This document shows positions 32,161-38,607 of a DNA stretch of 64,000 nt, in pieces. The stretch's first letter is position 1. The number at the start of each line of letters is the position of its first letter. The position numbers and the translations under genes were made by a program. The notes under the pieces were generated by a model. It was not told the DNA's origin. It saw only the letters and a list, made by a program, of their open reading frames with translations, and made no database searches. Source of the DNA: Flavobacterium sp. LHD-85 (GTDB taxonomy: Bacteria > Bacteroidota > Bacteroidia > Flavobacteriales > Flavobacteriaceae); the NCBI RefSeq assembly GCF_030929595.1, contig NZ_JAVFVR010000005.1, forward strand, positions 1 to 64,000. The letters run 5' to 3'.

Positions 32161-33069
32161 TTAGAGTAATAAATCTTCAAAAGCCTCATCAATCTCCCCA
32201 AACTTAAATTGAAACCCATTTTCCAAAAGTCGTTTCGGAATTACATTTCTACTTTTTAAAACTAATTCTGTTTCTGTGCGAATAACAAAAGATCCAATTT
32301 CTAGAAAGAATTTATTTAACGGAATTCCAAAAGGAAAGCCAACAGCATTTCGAAGTTTCTGCATAAAATCCGCATTTCGAATTGGTTTAGGAGAAACGAT
32401 ATTTATAATTCCTGAAATTTCTTTTTCAATAATAGAATCAATCGCATTGGCAAAATCTACTTCATGAATCCAGCTTACAAACTGATTTCCTTTTCCTTGT
32501 TTTCCTCCAAAACCAATTTTTGCCAAAGTTTTTAAAGGAATTAAGGCACCACCATTTTTTCCTAAAACTATTGAAGTTCGAAGAGCCGTTTTTATTGTCT
32601 TTGGAGTTTCGGTTTTAAAGAATGCTTTTTCCCAAGATAAAGCGACATTTATAGAAAAGTCATTTCCAATTTCGCCATCAGTTTCATCCATTTGTTTGTC
32701 TAAAGAGAACCGATAAATAGTTGCCGTTGACGAATTCAGCCAATGTTTCGGCGGATTTTGGCAATTTAAAACCGCTTTATTTAAAATCTTTGTGCTTTCA
32801 ATCCTAGACCAAAGAATTTCTTTTTTGTTCTTTTTTGTATAACGGCAATCAACAGATTTTCCTGCGAGATTAATTAAAACCGTAGCATTTTCCAATTCCT
32901 TTTCCCAGCCCGAAAAAGTTTTAGCATCCCAGTTTACATATTTAATTCCGTCTACGGTTTGAGATTTTCCGCGTGTTAAAATTACAATTTCATCAAATTT
33001 ATTTTTGAAATGATTTACTAAAACTTGTCCTAGAAAACCTGTTCCAGCGGAGATTATGAGTTTTTTCAT
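32161..33069 (-). CDS. TIGR01777-family epimerase-like protein
   Basis: The 302-residue protein is an extended SDR. The N-terminal nucleotide loop is ISAGTGFLGQVLVNHF, VLINLAGKSVDCRYT follows, then the family-typical KILNKAVLNCQNPPKHWLNSSTATIYR and TALRTSIVLGKNGGALIPL. The C-terminal domain has VIPKRLLENGFQFKFGEIDEAFEDLL. The TIGR01777 group has unknown substrates; links with light or envelope stress have been proposed for relatives. A palindrome at 33085-33127 lies between it and the upstream DUF393 gene. Confidence 0.9.
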   Translation of the reverse strand: MKKLIISAGTGFLGQVLVNHFKNKFDEIVILTRGKSQTVDGIKYVNWDAKTFSGWEKELENATVLINLAGKSVDCRYTKKNKKEILWSRIESTKILNKAVLNCQNPPKHWLNSSTATIYRFSLDKQMDETDGEIGNDFSINVALSWEKAFFKTETPKTIKTALRTSIVLGKNGGALIPLKTLAKIGFGGKQGKGNQFVSWIHEVDFANAIDSIIEKEISGIINIVSPKPIRNADFMQKLRNAVGFPFGIPLNKFFLEIGSFVIRTETELVLKSRNVIPKRLLENGFQFKFGEIDEAFEDLLL

Positions 33070-33084
33070 TAGCGTAATTTTATA

Positions 33085-33127
33085 GCCACGAATTCACGAA
33101 TTATTATTTAATTAGTGAATTCGTGGC
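33085..33127. repeat. GCCACGAATTCAC palindrome
   Basis: Perfect 13-nt arms (GCCACGAATTCAC and complement) with a 17-nt loop, in the cluster between the DUF393 and TIGR01777 genes. A related one occurs at 42607-42688. Confidence 0.75.
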
Positions 33128-33135
33128 GAATCTTT

Positions 33136-33954
33136 TTAATTAAGAATTAAAATCAAAGCAAGAATTCTATAAAGAACCCAAGTGAAAGATAGATAAAATG
33201 GAAGTTTTAAAATTTTAATTCTTCTAAAATGTTCCAAAAACATAATCAAAACCGTTACTCCAAACCAGCCTAAAATTATCATCTGCGGAAGCTGAACAAT
33301 CTGACTCAAAATTAAAATCGGCGTTAAAATTAAACTTCCCATCAAAGAAACCGTCATTAAATTTCCAGCATAATTGAGTATGGTTTGTCTATCAAATTTG
33401 AAAAGAAATGAACTCTGAAAAACAATTTGTCCAAAAGCTAAAATAAGTTCTCTTGTAATTGTGCTTTTTGGAAAATTCAAGATCAAATTAGAATATCCAA
33501 ATAAAACGAAAGTTGTTATAGTCAAAGCAAATCCGAGGAATAAAAAACGGTATTTATAATTGAAATCGGGAATGCATTGCAATTTGTTTTCCTCTTTCGC
33601 ATTTCCTGGAATAATTACTTTTCGATTATAAGAAACAAAAGAATATAGCTTTTTTAGAATGTAATGAATCGGTTTTATGGTTGCAACTTTTTCAATTAAG
33701 GGAAAAGAAAAACCAATAACTTTTATTAAACTATCGATTCCGTATTTTACCGTTTTATTTTTATTATCTACTAAAGCAATTTCGTTTAGAGCGCGTTTCA
33801 AGTCCACAAAATTTTGTTCTTCGGCAGATAATTGACAATAAGATTTTCTTCCGTTTTCATCAAGCATGCCACTTTTTACAAATCCAGTAGTATATAAATT
33901 GCAAAGTGGGCAATCTTCATCATAAAGTAAAGTTTGGTTTTCTAACGTTTTCAT
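33136..33954 (-). CDS. DUF393 (DCC1-like) thiol protein fused to a membrane domain
   Basis: The 272-residue protein opens with the DUF393 motif LLYDEDCPLCNLY, whose cysteines C15 and C18 form a CPLC thioredoxin-like active site. After about residue 140 it continues with about four membrane spans (YRFLFLGFALTITTFVLFG, then LILTPILILSQIV, then the last two). DUF393 proteins are predicted thiol-disulfide oxidoreductases. Here the thiol domain is tethered to the membrane. It lies 27 nt after the DUF2071 gene in the same cluster. Confidence 0.87.
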   Translation of the reverse strand: MKTLENQTLLYDEDCPLCNLYTTGFVKSGMLDENGRKSYCQLSAEEQNFVDLKRALNEIALVDNKNKTVKYGIDSLIKVIGFSFPLIEKVATIKPIHYILKKLYSFVSYNRKVIIPGNAKEENKLQCIPDFNYKYRFLFLGFALTITTFVLFGYSNLILNFPKSTITRELILAFGQIVFQSSFLFKFDRQTILNYAGNLMTVSLMGSLILTPILILSQIVQLPQMIILGWFGVTVLIMFLEHFRRIKILKLPFYLSFTWVLYRILALILILN

Positions 33955-33981
33955 GATTTTTGGTTTTAAAGATGAATAGTT

Positions 33982-34722
33982 TTAAGCATATAATTTTTCT
34001 TCTGTAGAGATCAATTCAATTTTTCTTTTATTCTTCACCGTAATTTTTGATCCTTCAGCCAGAAAAACAGAAGTTGGGTTTTGAGTTTGAAGGAATCCAA
34101 AATCACTTCCATAATTTTTTTCGAAATCAATATCAATTTTATGATTTACAACTTCAAATTGTTCCCATCTTGGATGTGTTACTTCATATTCAAAAGTGGT
34201 TTCTTTATCGATTTTTGTATATCCGAAGTAATGTTCTGTAATGAATTCAGCTTCAGAATCGATTTCGATTTTACTTAAAACTTTTTTGGTTTCAATTTCG
34301 ATTGTATTCCATTCTTTGTCATTTTTCCATTGATAAATAAAAGTATTTGTATTTTCATTTTCAATAATTTTATGTCTCATTTTCTGAGTTTCATAATGTT
34401 CTTGATACAAAGTATTGGCAATAAAAGTGATGGCTTTTTTAGGAACAATTTCTTTTATGAAAACTACTCCTCGTTTCCATTCGCCATTTTCAAAACGTTT
34501 TACATAAAATCTCAGATTTACTTCCTCAAAATTGATATGAAATGGAACTTTTAATCCCAAAACTTTAGTGTTTTTAAACATAAATCCCACTAAGCTCACA
34601 TAACATTTGTTGTTCCAGATATCGATCTCGGTTCCTGTGGGAAGATATTTTTCTAATATTCTAGCATCAATTTCATAATTGAAAAGAGCTAAGTTTTGCC
34701 ATTCTGCTTTTAAGAAGTTCAT
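33982..34722 (-). CDS. DUF2071 (YqjF-like) protein
   Basis: The 246-residue protein starts MNFLKAEWQNLALFNYEIDARIL, followed by KYLPTGTEIDIWNNKCYVSLVGFMFKNTKVLG and INFEEVNLRFYVKR, all features of DUF2071. The fold resembles acetoacetate decarboxylase-type beta barrels; no activity is established for it. Its ATG overlaps the stop of the upstream small membrane protein by 4 bases (ATGA), so the two are translationally coupled. Confidence 0.87.
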   Translation of the reverse strand: MNFLKAEWQNLALFNYEIDARILEKYLPTGTEIDIWNNKCYVSLVGFMFKNTKVLGLKVPFHINFEEVNLRFYVKRFENGEWKRGVVFIKEIVPKKAITFIANTLYQEHYETQKMRHKIIENENTNTFIYQWKNDKEWNTIEIETKKVLSKIEIDSEAEFITEHYFGYTKIDKETTFEYEVTHPRWEQFEVVNHKIDIDFEKNYGSDFGFLQTQNPTSVFLAEGSKITVKNKRKIELISTEEKLYA

Positions 34723-35000
34723 AATTTCTTTTTTTGATTGTAAATAATAAACGTAAGGAAGAATATCAATGAAATTGGCAACAAGAAAAGCCAGCTAAAT
34801 TCTCCATTCCAAATCAGGAAGAAAAGAATGACCAAACCAAAATAAATATAGATTAGTTTGTTTTTTGGAAATGTTAAAACAAACAAAATAGCAGCTAAAA
34901 CTTGTAGTGCTCCCGTAAATGCTATTCCATAAGCTCCTGCCAGTAAAAACGTTAATGCGCAAATATTGATAATTTCCACTATTTTAAAAGTTATTTTCAT
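34719..35000 (-). CDS. Small membrane protein, first structural gene of the GbsR cluster
   Basis: The 93-residue protein has about three hydrophobic segments (residues 5-25, 28-45 and 50-85) and a lysine-rich tail. ICALTFLLAGAYGIAFTGALQVLAAILF resembles small DoxX/DUF-type membrane proteins, but I cannot name a family. It overlaps the DUF2071 gene by 4 bases. A perfect inverted repeat lies 17-42 bases upstream of its ATG. Confidence 0.75.
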   Translation of the reverse strand: MKITFKIVEIINICALTFLLAGAYGIAFTGALQVLAAILFVLTFPKNKLIYIYFGLVILFFLIWNGEFSWLFLLPISLIFFLTFIIYNQKKKL

Positions 35001-35016
35001 AATTACTGTTGTTTTT

Positions 35017-35042
35017 AAACTTTCAGAAAAAAATGAAAGTTT
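35017..35042. promoter_or_regulatory. Candidate GbsR-type operator, site 1
   Basis: AAACTTTCA, 8 nt, TGAAAGTTT is a perfect 9-bp inverted repeat between the regulator stop and the next gene. Site 2 (35586-35611) shares its left half, the preceding TTTTT and the 8-nt spacer. Confidence 0.6.
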
Positions 35043-35056
35043 GAATTAAATTTTTT

Positions 35057-35560
35057 TTATTTCATCATTTTGATAACCAATTTCCCTAGCCAGTTTTCGT
35101 TGAATTCAGTCATTTTGTCCAGCATATTATCAGCTTTTAAAACGAAATCATACAATTTAGTTGTCTGATCCACAAAATGTTTTTCTTCTGCAGAATCTTT
35201 TGCTTCAATTGTCGAAACTTCTTTTAAGATTTTAAGTGCTGGTTTTATTTCTCTTTTGCTTCTTTCTCTGGAGATTTTTGCAGCCAATTCGTCTAAATCT
35301 TTTTCAGCTGTGAAAAATTCTTTTCTTTCTCCAGCTTTAAATTCTTTATAAACAATTCCCCAATCCATTAATGCTCGTAGGTTCATGCTGGCGTTTCCGC
35401 GAGAAATTTGCAATTCTTCCATAATGTCTTCCATAGAAACAGGCTGGTTCGAAACCATTAATAAAGCGTGGATCTGTGCCATCGTTTTATTAATTCCCCA
35501 CTGAGAACCTAATGCTCCCCAGGTTTGTACAAACTTATTTTTTGCTTCTTTGAATTCCAT
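35057..35560 (-). CDS. GbsR/MarR-type transcriptional regulator
   Basis: The 167-residue protein has a winged helix at about residues 25-90 (INKTMAQIHALLMVSNQPVSMEDIMEELQISRGNASMNLRALMDWGIV, wing KEFKAGERKEFFTAE). The helical tail is for dimerisation. The GNASMNLRAL recognition helix is typical of the GbsR branch. Its promoter and a matching inverted repeat sit upstream, and a second repeat precedes the next gene in the cluster. This makes autoregulation, and control of the membrane/DUF2071/DUF393/TIGR01777 genes, likely. The effector is unknown. Confidence 0.9.
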   Translation of the reverse strand: MEFKEAKNKFVQTWGALGSQWGINKTMAQIHALLMVSNQPVSMEDIMEELQISRGNASMNLRALMDWGIVYKEFKAGERKEFFTAEKDLDELAAKISRERSKREIKPALKILKEVSTIEAKDSAEEKHFVDQTTKLYDFVLKADNMLDKMTEFNENWLGKLVIKMMK

Positions 35561-35564
35561 GGAT

Positions 35565-35596
35565 CAAATGTAAGTAAAAGTTTTTAAACTTTCAAA
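35565..35596 (-). promoter_or_regulatory. Promoter of the GbsR-type regulator
   Basis: Minus-strand TTTG (35593-35596), 20 nt, TACATTTG (35565-35572), ending 4 nt before the ATG. The -33 box overlaps operator site 2. Confidence 0.7.
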
Positions 35597-35611
35597 AATA
35601 ATTGAAACATA
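35586..35611. promoter_or_regulatory. Candidate GbsR-type operator, site 2
   Basis: AAACTTTCA, 8 nt, TGAAACATA: the left half is identical to site 1 and the right half keeps TGAAA. It overlaps the -33 box of the regulator's own promoter. Confidence 0.55.
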
Positions 35612-35698
35612 TTTAACAAATTATAAAGTTGTGTTAATTCGACGCTTGAAATTTTCGATTAAATAATGAGAAGGATATTTTTGTAAAAATCACTTTTT

Positions 35699-36961
35699 AT
35701 GGAATTATACTACACATTTTCGGTGCTGATTGTATTGGCATCTTTCTTCGCCTATTTAAATTTAAGATTTTTAAAACTTCCGGGAACCATCGGAATTATG
35801 ATTATTGCCATGTTGGTTTCAGTAGGAATTCGTCTTTTAGGAGATTCTTACTTTCCTGCGACGACAAAGCATTTTTTTGAATTGATAAAAGAATTTGATT
35901 TTAACGAAATCCTAATGGGAGCGATGTTGAACTTTCTTTTATTTGCAGGAGCTCTTCACGTAAATATGGCTGATCTGAAAGAACAAAAAGTTCCTATAAT
36001 GATTTATTCTACGGTTAGCGTTGTGCTGTCAGCTTTAATCATTTCGATGCTTTTATATTATATCGCACCACTTTTAGGAATAACAATACCTTATATATTT
36101 TGTTTAGTTTTTGGAACCTTAATTTCTCCAACCGATCCGATTGTGGTTTTAGGAGTTTTAAAAGAAGCAAAAGTCCCAAAAAGAATTGAAACCAAAATTG
36201 TTGGTGAATCTCTTTTTAATGATGGAGTAGCGGTCGTAATGTTTGCTGTTGTTTTAAAAATGGCAACCGATCCAACATTTGATGCGACTTTTAATTCAAT
36301 CACTTGGCTGTTTATTAAAGAAGGAATCGGCGGACTTTTATTAGGAGCTGTTTTCGGATTTACAGCTTCAAGAGTAATGAAAAAAATCGATGATTATAAG
36401 GTTTCGGTTTTAATTACGCTTTCTATCGTGACAGGAGGATTTTTAGTTGCTCAAGCGTTGCATGTTTCTAGTCCGCTTGCAATGGTGGTTTCTGGATTGA
36501 TTATTGGAAATTATGGTAAAAAAGTTGCGATGAGCGAAGTAACTAAAGATTATCTAGGAAAGTTTTGGGAGCTTATCGATGAGATTTTAAATGCCGTTTT
36601 ATTCCTTTTTATAGGTTTTGAACTGTTGTTGCTTCCAAATTTAGACAAACAGTTGTTGACAGGCGTTATTGCCATTTTTATTGTGTTGTTTTCAAGATTA
36701 ACTGCTATAGTTTTACCGTGGAAATTCTTCGATATTTTTAAGTTTTTCGGAATCAAATCTGCTTACAACAAAGGTTCTCTAATGGTTTTAGTTTGGGGAG
36801 GAATTCGTGGTGGAGTTTCTATTGCGCTAGTACTTTCTATGCCGGAAGGAGAATACAAAAATCTGCTTCTTGAAGTTACTTATATTGTTGTGCTGTTTTC
36901 AATTGTAGTGCAGGGGTTGACGGTTGGGAAATTAGCGAAAAGAGTTTTGGAGAAAGAGTAG
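35699..36961 (+). CDS. CPA1-family Na+/H+ antiporter (NhaP-like)
   Basis: The 420-residue protein has about twelve membrane spans. The CPA1 core motifs are FGTLISPTDPIVVLGVLKE (about 139-157) and VGESLFNDGVAVVMF (about 167-181), with the ion-binding Asp in NDG. VWGGIRGGVSIAL follows near 365-378. It exchanges Na+ or K+ for protons across the inner membrane. TATTTTTG at 35676-35683 is a likely -7 element. It is divergent from the GbsR-type regulator across about 140 bases, so operator site 2 could also affect it. Confidence 0.92.
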   Translation: MELYYTFSVLIVLASFFAYLNLRFLKLPGTIGIMIIAMLVSVGIRLLGDSYFPATTKHFFELIKEFDFNEILMGAMLNFLLFAGALHVNMADLKEQKVPIMIYSTVSVVLSALIISMLLYYIAPLLGITIPYIFCLVFGTLISPTDPIVVLGVLKEAKVPKRIETKIVGESLFNDGVAVVMFAVVLKMATDPTFDATFNSITWLFIKEGIGGLLLGAVFGFTASRVMKKIDDYKVSVLITLSIVTGGFLVAQALHVSSPLAMVVSGLIIGNYGKKVAMSEVTKDYLGKFWELIDEILNAVLFLFIGFELLLLPNLDKQLLTGVIAIFIVLFSRLTAIVLPWKFFDIFKFFGIKSAYNKGSLMVLVWGGIRGGVSIALVLSMPEGEYKNLLLEVTYIVVLFSIVVQGLTVGKLAKRVLEKE

Positions 36962-37012
36962 AGAAAATAGAATATAGAACCAAGAGTAAAGATTTTATTT
37001 TTAAGTTATTTG

Positions 37013-37050
37013 AAAAAAGATCTGCAAGAATATTTGCAGATCTTTTTTTT
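37013..37050 (+). terminator. Terminator of the antiporter gene
   Basis: AAAAAAGATCTGCAA, loop, TTGCAGATCTTTTTT: perfect 15-bp stem. Confidence 0.85.
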
Positions 37051-37121
37051 ATGATTTTTTGTTTTGATATTTTAGTAAGACGTGTTTTGTTTGAGAGATT
37101 TTTCTTATTTTTAATTTCTGA

Positions 37122-37156
37122 TTCAATTTGCAACTAAATTTTAGTTGCAAATTGAA
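37122..37156. promoter_or_regulatory. hicAB operator: 35-bp perfect palindrome
   Basis: Two 17-nt arms (TTCAATTTGCAACTAAA and its complement) around one central T. It covers the -33 box of the hicA promoter, the usual place for autorepression by the antitoxin HicB or the HicAB complex. Confidence 0.75.
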
Positions 37157-37174
37157 GATTTAATGATAAATTTG
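37145..37174 (+). promoter_or_regulatory. hicAB promoter
   Basis: TTG (37145-37147), 19 nt, TAAATTTG (37167-37174) fits the consensus. The -7 box ends one base before the hicA ATG, so the message would be leaderless or start just inside the gene. Confidence 0.6.
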
Positions 37175-37175
37175 T

Positions 37176-37418
37176 ATGAGTAAGATTGATAAACTTATTG
37201 AAAGATTAAAATCAAAACCAAAAGATTTTTCTTGGGATGAAATGTTGAAAGTTTTAAAGCATTTTGGTTACGAACAAATTTCACAGGGAAAGACTGGTGG
37301 TTCAAGAAGGAAATTTGTAAATGAGAACAAACAGATTATAAGTCTTCATGAACCGCATCCACAGAAAGTTTTGAAGGGATATCAGCTTGATATTATTATT
37401 GAACATTTGGAAATGTAA
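37176..37418 (+). CDS. hicA: HicA-family toxin (mRNA interferase)
   Basis: The 80-residue protein has the double-stranded RNA-binding-like HicA fold: KIDKLIERLKSKPKDFSWDEMLKVLKHFGYEQ, then GGSRRKFVNENKQIISLHEPHPQKVLKGYQLDIIIEHLE. The GSRRKF strand and the LHEPHP histidines are those conserved in the family. It would cut mRNA in the cytoplasm unless bound by HicB. The usual active-site His before the strand (GSHxxF) is replaced by Arg here; this is common in HicAs of this subgroup as far as I recall. hicB follows 1 nt after the stop. Confidence 0.9.
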   Translation: MSKIDKLIERLKSKPKDFSWDEMLKVLKHFGYEQISQGKTGGSRRKFVNENKQIISLHEPHPQKVLKGYQLDIIIEHLEM

Positions 37419-37419
37419 G

Positions 37420-37770
37420 ATGAAAAACTATTTAGAATATAACGGATACATTGGTACATTAGAATTTTCTGCAGATGATAAAATATTCTTTGGAAAAATT
37501 CATGGTATAAACGATTTAATAACTTTTGAAGGTTCTTCGGTTACAGAATTGGAAGAATCTTTTAAAGAAGCTGTTGATGATTATTTAGAAACATGTAAAT
37601 TATTGAATAAGACTCCAGATAAAACTTATAAAGGATCTTTTAATGTGAGAGTTTCCCAAGAATTGCATCAGAAAATAGCTCTTTTAGCTTCTAGAAAAGG
37701 AATAAACTTAAATGAAATTGTAAAAGAAGCTTTATCTTATGTTGTTAAACATGAAGAAATTTTAAATTAA
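37420..37770 (+). CDS. hicB: HicB-family antitoxin
   Basis: From the ATG at 37420 the protein has 116 residues. The N-terminal HicB fold (YLEYNGYIGTLEFSADDKIFFGKIHGINDLITFEG, about 3-37) neutralises HicA. The C-terminal ribbon-helix-helix DNA-binding part is GSFNVRVSQELHQKIALLASRKGINLNEIVKEALSYVV (about 75-112). The longer frame from 37387 would overlap hicA and was rejected. It most likely binds the 35-bp palindrome upstream of hicA. Confidence 0.92.
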   Translation: MKNYLEYNGYIGTLEFSADDKIFFGKIHGINDLITFEGSSVTELEESFKEAVDDYLETCKLLNKTPDKTYKGSFNVRVSQELHQKIALLASRKGINLNEIVKEALSYVVKHEEILN

Positions 37771-37801
37771 AAAACCGAAACAGAAAGTGTTTCGGTTTTT
37801 T
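37769..37801. terminator. Bidirectional terminator after hicAB
   Basis: AAAAAACCGAAAC, loop, GTTTCGGTTTTTT between hicB and the convergent SanA-like gene; it touches the latter's stop codon region. Confidence 0.85.
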
Positions 37802-37803
37802 CT

Positions 37804-38463
37804 TTATCGTTTATCGTCTTTAGAATAATTAGATTCTCCATTAATATTAATTTCTCCACCTAAAAAACGAGGTTCGCGATTTCTTAAAACATCAAAAAAA
37901 GATTTAAAAACTGAACCATATTCTCTAAAACGAACATAATTGTAACCCAAATATTCTCCTTTATTGGCAGAATATCCAGAAGATTTAATACCGAGTTTTT
38001 GTCCAATATAAATTGCTCGATTCAAATGATATTCCTGCGAAATTAAAGTTGCTTTTTTAATCTTAAAAATATGTTTTGCACGGTACATGGTCGAATACGT
38101 ATCAAAGCCAGCATAATCAATGAAAATCTTTGTTGTATCAACACCGTGATTGTAACAGTAGTTTTTCATAACCGTTAATTCATCATATTCATCGCGACCA
38201 TTATCACCCGAAAGTAAAATTTTATTGATTCGTTTTGCTTTCCAAAGCATAATTCCCGCATCAAGACGATCTTTTAAATACTTGCTTGGCTGATTTCCAT
38301 TAATTCCCGCACCAAAAATAATTCCGACATCATTCTTTGGGAACTTTTTTATTGAATAATAAATGTTCTTTTTGGTTGAAGATTTGACGTAGTAATTTAC
38401 CGAAACAATGGCAATCAATCCGATAATGGCAAGATAAAGTGCTATTTTAAAATATTTTTTCAC
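37804..38463 (-). CDS. SanA/YdcF-like DUF218 protein
   Basis: The 219-residue protein has an N-terminal signal anchor (about 7-24). A DUF218 domain follows: DVGIIFGAGINGNQPSKYLKDRLDAG, KILLSGDNGRDEYDELTVMKNY, GFDTYSTMYRAKHIF and ISQEYHLNRAIYIGQKLG. E. coli SanA affects vancomycin entry at high temperature and is linked to the envelope barrier. This length (about 220) and the FDTYST motif fit SanA better than the larger ElyC. It acts at the inner membrane facing the periplasm. Confidence 0.88.
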   Translation of the reverse strand: MKKYFKIALYLAIIGLIAIVSVNYYVKSSTKKNIYYSIKKFPKNDVGIIFGAGINGNQPSKYLKDRLDAGIMLWKAKRINKILLSGDNGRDEYDELTVMKNYCYNHGVDTTKIFIDYAGFDTYSTMYRAKHIFKIKKATLISQEYHLNRAIYIGQKLGIKSSGYSANKGEYLGYNYVRFREYGSVFKSFFDVLRNREPRFLGGEININGESNYSKDDKR

Positions 38464-38522
38464 GGCTTGTATTTGTAAGATTAAGATTTAATATCGCTAA
38501 GATAGCTAAAGTAAAATCAAAT

Positions 38523-38551
38523 AAAAAACCGAAGCATTTCTACTTCGGTTT
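38523..38551 (-). terminator. Terminator of the M3 peptidase gene
   Basis: AAACCGAAG, loop, CTTCGGTTT with an A-run on the plus side, 57 nt downstream of the M3 peptidase stop codon. Confidence 0.65.
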
Positions 38552-38607
38552 CAAAATTCGGTTCTCTAAGAGGCTTAGCAACTTAGAACCTTAGTATCTT
38601 AGAATCT

